64,000 nt of DNA from positions 1-64,000 of the forward strand of contig NZ_LBDA02000008.1 in the NCBI RefSeq assembly GCF_000980885.2, given 5' to 3'. The DNA is from Streptomyces malaysiense (GTDB taxonomy: Bacteria; Actinomycetota; Actinomycetes; Streptomycetales; Streptomycetaceae). This document shows positions 1 through 8,357 of this stretch, piece by piece. Made by a program: the position numbers and the translations under genes. The notes under the pieces were generated by a model. It was given only the letters and a program-made list of their open reading frames with translations, had not been told where the DNA came from and did no database searches. How positions within the stretch are numbered: position 1 is the first letter of the stretch; each line of letters starts with the position of its first letter.

Positions 1-16
1 CGCGCTCCGTGCCGAC

Positions 17-364
17 TCAACAGTCGGCCTGCCCGTCGCCGACCCGGTCGCACTCGGCGAGGGTGCCGTCAAGGAGCGCGTAGCCGGGGTCCGTCTCACG
101 CAGCACCTTCAGCAGGCCCGGCGCCTTGTCCGCCAGGTGCCGGACGACTGTCGTGACGTAGGCGTGGGCGGTGCCGACCGATATGCCGAAGCCCGCGGCG
201 AGCTGCGTGAGGGTGTCGTGCCGCCGGAGGTAGACCAGGGCGACGAGAGCACGCTGGTGCGGCGGGAGCTTGCAGTGACGGTCACCCTCACGGGTGACGA
301 TGAGCACAGTGACCCACTCCACGAGCGCATGTGGCAGGTCGAGTGCGGCAGGATAGATGACCAA
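17..364 (-). pseudogene. IS5-like transposase, N-terminal remnant
   Basis: The 115-residue product matches the N-terminal helix-turn-helix part of the IS5-type transposases common in Streptomyces: a [13 protein letters not shown] start, a winged-helix segment with [13 protein letters not shown], and the [14 protein letters not shown] motif that opens the DDE catalytic domain. The frame then stops at GQADC, so the DDE residues that should follow are missing and about 60% of the usual protein is absent. The start is a TTG behind an AGGGA-like RBS. The element is therefore broken, although the rest could lie off the left edge in another frame. Family assignment is from memory of the motif. Confidence 0.7.
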
Positions 365-387
365 CGAGGTCCCTGAGCAGCGTGGCT

Positions 388-404
388 GAGATGTCAGACA
401 TCTC
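388..404. promoter_or_regulatory. Perfect 8-bp palindrome (GAGATGTC-A-GACATCTC)
   Basis: Two perfect 8-nt arms flank a single A, about 160 bp upstream of the flavin monooxygenase start and just beyond the transposase remnant. It could be an operator for a dimeric regulator or an end structure of the broken insertion element. No regulator gene lies beside it in the window. Confidence 0.35.
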
Positions 405-566
405 GATCAACAGCCCGGGAGCCTCGCTCGTTGCGCTTCACGGACATCACCCGATCGGTGGCCCGCTCGAAGAAGCTCATTGAACACTCCCTTCTCCTCG
501 CAAAGCTGGTCCCTTGACACCGCTGTGCCTTTTTGGCCTTCTCAACTCTCGGGCACAGTCGGCGCC

Positions 567-2129
567 ATGGACTATGACGTAGTGGTGGCCGGAGGCGGCC
601 CGGTCGGACTGATGCTGGCCTGCGAGCTCCGACTCGGAGGCGCGCGTGTGGCCGTCCTGGAGCGCCTCACCGAAGTGGACACGACGATCAAGGGCGGGGC
701 GATCACCACGCCCGGCGCCGAGGCGCTCTACCGCCGGGGCATGCTGCCCGCGCTGGCCGAGGTGCAGCGGCAGGCCATGGACCGCTTCCAGGCATTCATG
801 CGCGAACGGAACGGCGGGAACGGAGGCGGGACCGCGGGCCAAGGCCTCGGGATCATCGGGCACTTCGCCGGAATCATGCTGCGCGCCGACCTGGTCGACC
901 GTACGGAGCCGGGCCTCGGCGACGCCGGACCCGCCGCCGAGATCGCATTCGTGGCGCAGCAGGACATCGAGCGGCTGCTCGGCGTGCGGGCGGACGAGCT
1001 CGGCGTCGACGTGCGCCGGGGAGTGGAGCTGACCGGCTTCGACGCGGACGACGAGGCCGTCACCGTGCGGACCGGCCACGGCACCGTACGCGCCGGCTGG
1101 CTCGTGGGCTGCGACGGCGGCCGCAGCAGGGTTCGCAAGCTCGCGGGGTTCGAATTTCCCGGTACGGAACCGGAGATCACCTGTCACCAGGCGGTCGTGG
1201 AGATGACCGGCGCCGAGGACCTGAAGGTCGGCTGGACCGCCACGGACAGTGGGGTGTACGCCCACGGGCCGATGCCGGGCCGCGTCGTCACCGTGGAGTT
1301 CGACGGCCCGCCGGCCGACCGGAACGCGCCGGTCACCACCGAGGACCTCCAGGCGCGGCTGCGCCGCGTGTCCGGCGTGGACGTCACGATCACCGAGGTG
1401 CGGACCGCGACCCGCTTCACCGACCACGCCCGCCAGGTCACCGACTACCGCAAGGGCCGGGTGCTGCTGGCGGGCGACGCGGCGCACGTGCACTCCGCGT
1501 TCGGCAGCCAGGGGCTGAGCCTTGGTATCGGGGACGCGATGAACCTCGGCTGGAAGCTCGCCGCGGTGATCGCCGGCCGGGCGCCAAAAGGGCTGCTGGA
1601 CACGTACACCTCCGAGCGGCACCCGGTCGGTGCGTGGGTCCTGGACTGGACCCGGTCCCAGGTCGCGGCGATGCGCCCGGACCCGCGGTCCCGGGCCCTG
1701 CGCGAGATCGTCGGCGACCTGGCGGGGACGGTCGTGGGCACCACGTACCTCACCGCGCGGCTCAACGGTGGCGGGGTACGGTACGAGCTGCCGGGCGAGC
1801 ACCCGCTGACCGGCCGCAGCACCCCGGACCTCGAACTCACCGGCGGCGGCCGCCTCGCGGACCACCTCCACGGCGGCCGGGCGCTCCTGCTCGACCTCAC
1901 CGACGACCCGGAACTCCGGGCGCTGGCCGCGGGATACGCCGACCGCGTCGACACCCTGACGACCGGCTGCCCGTCCCGCCCGGAACTGGCAGCGGTCCTC
2001 GTCCGTCCGGACGGCTTCACGGCCTGGGCAGCCGACGCGGGGGCGAAGGCGCCGACGTCGACGGCCGGACCGGCAAAGGCGCTGGAGGAGTGGTTCGGAG
2101 TGCCAGCGGGTGCGGTGACGCCGGGGTGA
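567..2129 (+). CDS. FAD-dependent aromatic-type monooxygenase
   Basis: This 520-residue protein belongs to the class A flavin monooxygenases (PF01494), which use NAD(P)H and O2 to hydroxylate or epoxidise aromatic and polyketide-like substrates. Visible motifs are the N-terminal GxGxxG Rossmann motif (VVVAGGGPVGLML, residues 5-17), the DG motif near residue 180 (GCDGGRSRVR) and the GD motif near residue 300 (LLAGDAAHVHSAFGSQGLSLG), followed by the C-terminal thioredoxin-like extension usual for the family. ATG 567 is preferred over an upstream in-frame ATG at 480 because it begins directly at the beta-strand before GxGxxG. The gene stands alone between the IS remnant and an oppositely oriented gene, so its pathway is unknown. 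It could confer drug resistance or belong to the neighbouring cluster. Confidence 0.85.
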   Translation: MDYDVVVAGGGPVGLMLACELRLGGARVAVLERLTEVDTTIKGGAITTPGAEALYRRGMLPALAEVQRQAMDRFQAFMRERNGGNGGGTAGQGLGIIGHFAGIMLRADLVDRTEPGLGDAGPAAEIAFVAQQDIERLLGVRADELGVDVRRGVELTGFDADDEAVTVRTGHGTVRAGWLVGCDGGRSRVRKLAGFEFPGTEPEITCHQAVVEMTGAEDLKVGWTATDSGVYAHGPMPGRVVTVEFDGPPADRNAPVTTEDLQARLRRVSGVDVTITEVRTATRFTDHARQVTDYRKGRVLLAGDAAHVHSAFGSQGLSLGIGDAMNLGWKLAAVIAGRAPKGLLDTYTSERHPVGAWVLDWTRSQVAAMRPDPRSRALREIVGDLAGTVVGTTYLTARLNGGGVRYELPGEHPLTGRSTPDLELTGGGRLADHLHGGRALLLDLTDDPELRALAAGYADRVDTLTTGCPSRPELAAVLVRPDGFTAWAADAGAKAPTSTAGPAKALEEWFGVPAGAVTPG

Positions 2130-2142
2130 TCCACCACTCTGG

Positions 2143-2730
2143 TCAGGCGGGCTCACCGAGGAAGTCCAGGACCCGGCGGTATTCCTCCTCCACCCGCTCC
2201 AACTCCTCGCCCAGCTGCGGAAGAACACCGGCGATCTGCTCGTAGAGGGCCATGGCCGCTCCGCCCAGCCGGTGGATCTCCGCCAGTGCCCCGGGGCCCT
2301 CGGCCTCGGCCAGCAGGCGGCACAACCGCACCTTCACATCCGCCGCCCACATGGCCACCTCCAGCGGTCCCGGCCCCTGGGGGTGCGTCGCCGCCTGCCG
2401 GGAGGCGCGGCGGACGAGCACCGCGACCCGCTCGGCATAGCCGTGCGGCAGCAGTGACTCGTACAGCGCCAACGAGGCCTGTGCGGCCTGTACCCCCTCA
2501 CCGGCGTCGCCGGACGCCGCGAGGAACGCCGCGTGGTTGTAGAGCACCGACGCCAGAGCCAGCGTGTGGTCCACCTCATCCGGCTCCGCCTGCCGCAACT
2601 GCCGCACCGCCTCCAGAGCCTTGGCGCTGCTTGCCAACGCACGCTCGGGATGACCGCCTTGCAGATACCGGATCGCCGCCTTGCTCTCGCGGTCGGCGAT
2701 CTTCTGCAGCTTCCTCGCCCCAGGTGGCAT
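2143..2730 (-). CDS. Helical TPR-like protein of unknown function
   Basis: The product is a 195-residue, Ala- and Leu-rich, almost entirely helical protein. Repeated helix pairs such as AIRYLQGGHPERALASSAKALEAVRQL and LASVLYNHAAFLAASGD resemble tetratricopeptide repeats, so a protein-binding scaffold is likely. No catalytic motif, signal peptide or membrane segment is seen. ATG 2730 is chosen because a purine-rich GAGCGAGG sequence lies just upstream; an in-frame start at 2847 would add 39 residues of low-complexity character. It is convergent with the flavin monooxygenase, with only 13 bp between the stop codons. The family is not recognised. Confidence 0.6.
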   Translation of the reverse strand: MPPGARKLQKIADRESKAAIRYLQGGHPERALASSAKALEAVRQLRQAEPDEVDHTLALASVLYNHAAFLAASGDAGEGVQAAQASLALYESLLPHGYAERVAVLVRRASRQAATHPQGPGPLEVAMWAADVKVRLCRLLAEAEGPGALAEIHRLGGAAMALYEQIAGVLPQLGEELERVEEEYRRVLDFLGEPA

Positions 2731-3464
2731 ACGCCCCCCTCGCTCCAGGACCGGACGAAGCACCAGGTCACAACGGCCGGTGAGATCACCTGAGAGAGCA
2801 GCGTAAGCGACCGGGACGGCAGCGCGCGACGGTTCGTCCACACTCAACTGGCGGCCATGGCAGGGTTGTTGCGTCGACGGAGGCTGGGCGGGTGGGCCGG
2901 GGGTCAGGTGAAGCCCCTACCCGTCGCTGTGAGCGCGGTGGCGGACCACCGGCCAGCGCGGGCCGCGGACCACGTGCTCTCCCATGGGTACCTGCGCGCG
3001 AGCGATCTCACCGTCCGGTGGCTCCGACCCCGCCCGTCCCGAACCACCGCTCTCCGGCGAGCAGTTCAAATATTGGCAAAGGGTGCGAGTCGTCGCCGCG
3101 ATCCGCCGCCCCGGAGTCCTCCGGTCACCTCTCCTCGTGCGGAGCGTCGGCCGCCTTCGGCCGGCGCCTCGCGCACAAGAAGTTCTTTTGGCGCGGTCAA
3201 CCATTCCTTATGGAAACGGGGTGACATGTGATCACCGTCTCCGTTCCGGCGGGAACCGGGAGTGGTGTCGATCCGTCTGCCCCCGAGATCAAGCCCGGGG
3301 CTTGAAAGGGACGTTGATGCAAGTCCGTTCCAAATGGTGAGATACGATTAGTCGCACCGGTTGATGAAACGGTCCTCCGGCCCGACCTCCGGGATGGACC
3401 AAATCCTCCGTACTCCCGTCGTGCCCATGGGTCGCCGACGGTACCCCTCTTCGAGCAGGAATTG
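2731..3464. other. Long intergenic region upstream of the acid-activation operon
   Basis: About 730 bp lie between the divergent TPR-like gene and the PaaK-like gene. ORFs here are short and have the composition of shadows. The last 250 bp are clearly less GC-rich than the surroundings (for example around 3300-3360), which suits a promoter region for the downstream operon. No convincing -35/-10 pair or hairpin can be named. Confidence 0.4.
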
Positions 3465-4727
3465 ATGCCCGTTCAACCATTGGCGGAGCTGATACGCTTC
3501 GCGCGCCTCAACTCACCTTTCTACCAGGAGCTTTACTCCCACCTTCCCGACCAGGTCACACAGCTCACGGACCTGCCGGTCGTACCCCAGGCGGAATTCT
3601 GGCGGGCCAACTCACCGCGCGGGAACAGGCTGCTGACGGCCCCGCTGCGGGAAGCGGTCGTCTTTCGCAGCGGCGGCACCACGGGATCCCCGAAGTTCTC
3701 CTTCTACACACGCACGGAATGGCGGGAATTCACCTCCGCTTTCGGTGCCGGACTCGTCAACGCCGGTCTGCGGCCGGGCCATCGAGTGGCCGATCTGTTC
3801 TACGCCGGAGACCTGTACGCGAGTTTCAGTTTCATACTGGATTCACTGCACCGTTCCCCCGTGGCCAACGTGCGGCTTCCACTGGGCGGTGCGACGCCCT
3901 GGGAATCCACCGCGGCCACCCTGGAGGAGTTCCAGGTCGAAGTGGTCGCCGGCACCCCGACCACGCTGTGCGCGCTCGCCGAACGCCTGACCGCGGCCGG
4001 CCGGACCCTGCCCGACGTCGAACTCCTCTTCTTCGGCGGGGAGTGCCTCTTCGGCGACCAGCTCCCGCTGCTCGGCAGGGCGTTCCCGAACGCCGAGGCG
4101 CGCTCGCTCGGCTACGCGAGCGTGGACGCGGGCCTCCTCGGCGAGGCCGTGCCCGGCGGGGACCCGCGGGTGCACCGCGCGTTCGCCCCGCACACGGCCG
4201 TCGAGATCCTCGACGACGAGGCCGACGTGCCCGTCGCGGGCATCGGCGTCCCGGGACGGCTGGTCGTCACGGATCTGCGCCGCCGGCTGATGCCGGTGCT
4301 GCGCTACCCGGCCGGCGACCGCGCCGAGTGGGTGGACCGGGACGCGGGCGTGTTCCGCATCCTCGGCCGCGCCGAGGAGGGCGTACGGGTCGGCCCCGTC
4401 TCCCTCTACACCGAGGACGTGCACGACATCGTGCGTGGCGCCGACACGGCGGGCGAGATCACCGGCCTCCAGCTCGTGGTGCGCCGCCGGGACGGCCGCG
4501 ACGGCCTCGTGCTGCGCCTCGCCACCGGCGAACCCGGCAGCCGGCACGACGCGTTGGGAGCCGCCGTGGCCGCGGCCGTCCTCGCCCAGCGGCCGGCCTA
4601 CGTCGGCGCGGCGGACGCCGGACACGTGAACCCGCTCACCGTCGAGTGGGCACGGCACCAGGATCTCGCCGTCAACTCCCGTTCCGGCAAGCTGGTACGG
4701 GTCGTCGACGAACGGCCGCACTCATGA
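3465..4727 (+). CDS. PaaK-like adenylate-forming enzyme
   Basis: This 420-residue protein resembles the phenylacetate-CoA ligase (PaaK) branch of the ANL superfamily, which activates a carboxylic acid as an acyl-adenylate using ATP. The phosphate-binding loop SGGTTGSPK is at residues 69-77, followed by a FGG-E segment and a C-terminal domain. It is close in length to PaaK (about 430). ATG 3465 follows an AGCAGGA RBS; an adjacent TTG at 3462 is possible. Its stop overlaps the next start (ATGA), making it the first gene of a coupled five-gene operon with MFS, GNAT, LuxE and LuxC-PaaK genes. A precedent recalled from memory is EhpF of griseoluteic acid biosynthesis, a PaaK-like enzyme that activates a carboxylate for reduction. 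The substrate here is unknown. Confidence 0.8.
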   Translation: MPVQPLAELIRFARLNSPFYQELYSHLPDQVTQLTDLPVVPQAEFWRANSPRGNRLLTAPLREAVVFRSGGTTGSPKFSFYTRTEWREFTSAFGAGLVNAGLRPGHRVADLFYAGDLYASFSFILDSLHRSPVANVRLPLGGATPWESTAATLEEFQVEVVAGTPTTLCALAERLTAAGRTLPDVELLFFGGECLFGDQLPLLGRAFPNAEARSLGYASVDAGLLGEAVPGGDPRVHRAFAPHTAVEILDDEADVPVAGIGVPGRLVVTDLRRRLMPVLRYPAGDRAEWVDRDAGVFRILGRAEEGVRVGPVSLYTEDVHDIVRGADTAGEITGLQLVVRRRDGRDGLVLRLATGEPGSRHDALGAAVAAAVLAQRPAYVGAADAGHVNPLTVEWARHQDLAVNSRSGKLVRVVDERPHS

Positions 4728-6058
4728 GCGCGCCCGTGGCGCGCGGCCGGCGCCTGCCGCTGGTGCTGCGCAATCCCTCCTTCGGCCGGGTCTGGACCGC
4801 TCAGCTCCTCACCCAGGCCGCCGGCCGGATGTTCCAGGTGGGCGCGGTCTGGTGGCTCGTCGGCTTCGCCGGTGGCGAGCGGCGCGGTCTGGAGTCGGGC
4901 CTGTTCCTGATGGTGAGCACCCTCCCCGCCGTCGCGCTCGCCCCCGTGGTCGCCCGTGTCGTCGCGCGCCACGCGCACCGCACCGTGCTGGCCGTCGCCG
5001 CGGCCCTTGCGGGCGCCGTCGCGGTACCGGCTGCGCTCTGGGCGTACGCCGGTGACCTGCCCATGGCCGCGGTGTACGCGGTGGGCTCGGCACTGGCCGC
5101 CTGCCAGGCGGTGTTCGACCCGTGTCTGACGACGTCGGTGCCCGAACTGGTCGAGGACGCCGACATCGAGGCGGCCACCGGCTTCGAGCTGTCCACCCAG
5201 TCGCTGGCCGGACTCGGCGGCGGCCTGCTCGGGCCGCTCCTGGTCGACGCGGGCGGGCTTGCGGCGGTCGTGGCCGTCTGCGGCGCCGCCTACCTGCTCG
5301 CCGCACCGTTGGTCGCCTCGGCCCGTTTCCGCCACGCGGACGGCGCGTCCGACGCGCCGCAGGACGCGCCGGCCGGCTCCCCGGCCCCGGCGCACGGCAA
5401 CGGCACGCCCCCCGCGCGCCGGACGCTGCGCCAGGTCCTGGCCGGGCTCCCGTTCCTCCGCGGCGTACTGCTCTGCTTCGCCGCCGCGAACCTGTTCACC
5501 ACCGCCGTCTACGTCGTCATGCCGCTGTACACCCGCGGGGTGCTGCACGCCACCGGGTCGACCGTCGCCTCCCTGGAGGCCGCGCTCGGCGCGGGCACGC
5601 TCGTCGGCTCCTTCACCGGGGCACGGGTACCCGGGCGGCCGGTCGCCGTCGGCAGCGCCTGCCTGGCCGTGATGGCCGTGGCGCTCGGGCTGCCGGGCCT
5701 GTGGGCCGGGCACGCGACGGTGACGGGCGCGCTGGCCGTCGCCGGCTGGTGCGTCGGTGTGATCGGCGTCCGGTTCGTGGCCCTGTTCCAGCGGCTCGTG
5801 CCCACCGCCGACAAGCCCGGGTTCTTCGCGGTCATGCAGGCCCTCCTCGGAGCCACCTTCCCGCTGTCCTCCCTCGTCTTCGGCGCGCTCGGCGACCACC
5901 TGGGCGCGCGGACGCTCTGCCTCGTCCAGGGCGCCGGACTGGTCCCGGTCGCGCTCGCGCTGTGGTTGCTCGGCGGCCGTGCGCGGCCCGACGCGCCGCG
6001 CACCCGCCCCGGCGACGCGGCGACGGCGCACCTCACCCCGGCGGGGGAGACGTCATGA
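4724..6058 (+). CDS. MFS transporter
   Basis: The 444-residue protein has about 12 hydrophobic segments, beginning with FGRVWTAQLLTQAAGRMFQVGAVWWLV, and a long polar Ala/Pro-rich loop near residues 200-230 dividing the two six-helix halves. It resembles the MFS_3 (PF05977) drug-efflux branch and is probably an inner-membrane exporter for the operon's product or an intermediate. The start overlaps the stop of the PaaK-like gene (ATGA) and its own stop overlaps the GNAT start, so translation is coupled. No specificity residues can be read. Confidence 0.85.
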   Translation: MSAPVARGRRLPLVLRNPSFGRVWTAQLLTQAAGRMFQVGAVWWLVGFAGGERRGLESGLFLMVSTLPAVALAPVVARVVARHAHRTVLAVAAALAGAVAVPAALWAYAGDLPMAAVYAVGSALAACQAVFDPCLTTSVPELVEDADIEAATGFELSTQSLAGLGGGLLGPLLVDAGGLAAVVAVCGAAYLLAAPLVASARFRHADGASDAPQDAPAGSPAPAHGNGTPPARRTLRQVLAGLPFLRGVLLCFAAANLFTTAVYVVMPLYTRGVLHATGSTVASLEAALGAGTLVGSFTGARVPGRPVAVGSACLAVMAVALGLPGLWAGHATVTGALAVAGWCVGVIGVRFVALFQRLVPTADKPGFFAVMQALLGATFPLSSLVFGALGDHLGARTLCLVQGAGLVPVALALWLLGGRARPDAPRTRPGDAATAHLTPAGETS

Positions 6059-7194
6059 CCGTCGTACTCGCCCCTGCGGCGCTCCAGGACATCGCCGAAC
6101 TGCGGCAGTTGTACTTCGACGTGTACGGGCACGGCTACCCGGTGCCGCTCGGCAGCGACCCGGCCGTGATGCGCCGGCTGATCACGGACGGCTCCGCGCA
6201 CTGGCTCACCGCCCGGACACCCCGCGGGGACCTCGTCGGCTCCGCCGTCGTGCAGACCGACGCGGGCAGCCGCGTCGGCAAGCTCCTCGGGCTCGCCGTG
6301 CATCCCGGGCACCGCGGCGGCGGACTCGCCTCCCGGCTGACCGGCGCGGTGTGCGAGGCGGCCCTCGCCACCGGCGTGCCCGACTCGCTCTACGCCACCG
6401 TGCGGGTCGTCACCGAGGGCCCGCAGCACGTCGTCGTGCGCAACGGGTTCCGGCCCCTCGGCCTGCTGCCCAACGCCGTCGAGGTCGACGGCTGCGAGAG
6501 CCTCGCGCTCTTCGCCCGCTACGCCGACGGCGTGCTGGAGCGGCGGGCTCCCGTGGACCGCGTACCCGAGCGCCTCACGGGGCTGCTGGCCGCCGCGTCC
6601 GCGGGCATCGGCATCGACTGCGCCGGCACGGCGCGGGCCGTCACCCTCGACAGCGCGCCGCGCCGGGCCTCCGGGGCCGAGCCGATCGAGCTGATCCCCG
6701 CCCCGGCCTTCGTACGCCGCCGCTTCCTCGAACGCTTCCCCCGCGCCGCCGACCGTTTCTTCCCCCTGCACACCCCCAACGCGCTGCTGGTCGCGGCCGA
6801 CGGCGCCTTCGAGGCGTACGCCGACCTCGACCCGGTGGCGGGCAGCTGCGCGCTGGTGGCGGTCCACCCGCGCCCCGCGGCGCTGACCGGCGCCCTGGAG
6901 GCGCTGATGGCCACGGTCACCCGGGCCGGCGCCGACTACGCCGAGACCCTGCTGCCGCTGGCCGACACCGAGGCCCTGGAGATCTTCCTGGCCTCCGGGT
7001 TCGTACCCAGCGCGGTCTACCCGGCGATGCGGCGCGTCGGCGACCGGCTGCACGACTACGTGGTGCTCTCCCGCACCAGCCGGCAGATCGACTTCCGCAC
7101 GACGGCCGTGAGCCCGCTGCTCCAGCCCTATCTCGGCGCCTATCTGAGCGCCTGGGCCTCCACCTATCTGCCCCTTCACGAGGTGTCCCGATGA
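6055..7194 (+). CDS. GNAT acetyltransferase-like protein with two GNAT folds
   Basis: The 379-residue protein begins with a GNAT domain (about residues 3-155). Its acyl-CoA-binding motif A is visible in LAVHPGHRGGGLASRLT, followed by the strand VRNGFRPLGLLP. The C-terminal half ends with a second motif-B-like segment (IFLASGFVPSAVYPAMRR), suggesting tandem GNAT folds of which one may be non-catalytic. GNAT enzymes move acyl groups from CoA or acyl carriers to amines or hydroxyls. The gene overlaps both neighbours by ATGA, so it belongs to the acid-activation operon and could acylate the product or receive the activated acyl group. The substrate is not predictable. Confidence 0.75.
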   Translation: MTVVLAPAALQDIAELRQLYFDVYGHGYPVPLGSDPAVMRRLITDGSAHWLTARTPRGDLVGSAVVQTDAGSRVGKLLGLAVHPGHRGGGLASRLTGAVCEAALATGVPDSLYATVRVVTEGPQHVVVRNGFRPLGLLPNAVEVDGCESLALFARYADGVLERRAPVDRVPERLTGLLAAASAGIGIDCAGTARAVTLDSAPRRASGAEPIELIPAPAFVRRRFLERFPRAADRFFPLHTPNALLVAADGAFEAYADLDPVAGSCALVAVHPRPAALTGALEALMATVTRAGADYAETLLPLADTEALEIFLASGFVPSAVYPAMRRVGDRLHDYVVLSRTSRQIDFRTTAVSPLLQPYLGAYLSAWASTYLPLHEVSR

Positions 7195-8357
7195 ACCCCC
7201 ATCTCGCTCCCGTCGAGGTCCCCGACCCGGCGGAGCTCGGCCAGGTGCAGCGTCTGTGCGACCTGGCGGACCCGTACGCGAGCGGCGCCGAGGCCGACGG
7301 GCTGTTCGCCGCCGCCATGGCCGAGACCAACGCCTGGCACGCCGAGCGGTCCCCGTTCTTCGCCGCCCTGCTCCAGGACCCGCCCGAGACCCCGGCGCCC
7401 ACCGTCGGCGACGGCGTGCGCACACCGCTGGTGCCGGCCGCGTTCTTCAAGCGCCACGAGGTGCTCTCCGTCCCCCGCGACGAGGTCTTCCTGCACCTGA
7501 CCTCCTCGGGCACGACCGGCCAGAAGTCCCAGATGTTCTTCGACCGGTGGACGATCCGCTCGGCACAGCGCATGGTGGCCCGGATCTTCGACCACTACGG
7601 CTGGATCACCCCCGACCAGCCGGTCAACTACCTGCTCTACAGCTACGAGCCCGCGCCGTCGCTGAAGCTGGGAACGTCGTTCACCGACAACTACCTGTGC
7701 GACTTCGCCCCGGCCCGGCACACCACGCACGCGCTGCGGCACACCGGCTCCGGCCACGAGTTCGACGTGCACGGCTGCATCGCGGCGCTCCAGCGCTACG
7801 CCGACGAGGACGCGCCGGTGCGCATCCTCGGCTTCCCGGCGTTCCTGTACTTCACCCTGGAGCGGATGAAGTCGATGGGCATGGCGCCGCTGCGGCTGCC
7901 CGAAGGCTCGCTGGTGGTGCTCGGCGGCGGCTGGAAGGGCCACGCCGACCGGCAGATCGGCAAGGACGACTTCCGCGCCGCGGTCACCGAACGCCTCGGC
8001 ATCCCGGCCGCGTCCGTCCGCGACACCTTCGGCTCCGTCGAGCACTGCGTGCCGTACGTCGAGTGCGCGCACCACAGGCTGCACGTCCCCGTGTGGTCGC
8101 GCGCCGCGGTCCGCGACCCGGGGACGCTGCGCCCGCTGGCCTACGGGGAGCCGGGCTTCCTGCACCTGGTCAGCCCGTACATCACCTCCGTGCCGGCGCA
8201 CAGCGTCGTCATGGGCGACCTCGCCTCGCTGCACCCGGGCGAGGAGTGCCCCTGCCCGCTGTCCACCGACTGGTTCACCGTGCTCGGCCGTGCCGGGGTG
8301 AGCCGCAACCGCAGTTGTGCGGTCGCCGCCGCCGAAATGATGAAGGGAATGTCGTGA
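7191..8357 (+). CDS. LuxE-like acyl-protein synthetase
   Basis: The 388-residue protein matches the LuxE family (PF04443). In bioluminescent bacteria LuxE activates a fatty acid as acyl-AMP and passes it to the reductase LuxC. The signature SSGTTGQKS (residues 105-113) and the family-typical LGGGWKGH stretch are both present, as is the C-terminal GDLA segment. There are no lux luciferase genes here, so the substrate is probably a pathway acid rather than myristate. It is coupled to the GNAT gene upstream and to the LuxC-PaaK fusion downstream by ATGA/GTGA overlaps, which argues that the two proteins work as a pair. Confidence 0.85.
   Translation: MNPHLAPVEVPDPAELGQVQRLCDLADPYASGAEADGLFAAAMAETNAWHAERSPFFAALLQDPPETPAPTVGDGVRTPLVPAAFFKRHEVLSVPRDEVFLHLTSSGTTGQKSQMFFDRWTIRSAQRMVARIFDHYGWITPDQPVNYLLYSYEPAPSLKLGTSFTDNYLCDFAPARHTTHALRHTGSGHEFDVHGCIAALQRYADEDAPVRILGFPAFLYFTLERMKSMGMAPLRLPEGSLVVLGGGWKGHADRQIGKDDFRAAVTERLGIPAASVRDTFGSVEHCVPYVECAHHRLHVPVWSRAAVRDPGTLRPLAYGEPGFLHLVSPYITSVPAHSVVMGDLASLHPGEECPCPLSTDWFTVLGRAGVSRNRSCAVAAAEMMKGMS

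Noticed and set aside
477..2228. 583-residue minus-strand frame opposite the flavin monooxygenase
   Set aside because: No motif, biased composition; the plus-strand frame has full FAD motifs.
5509..7425. 638-residue open frame on the minus strand opposite the MFS and GNAT genes
   Set aside because: High-GC shadow: Arg/Gly-rich without any domain, opposite two well-supported coupled genes.
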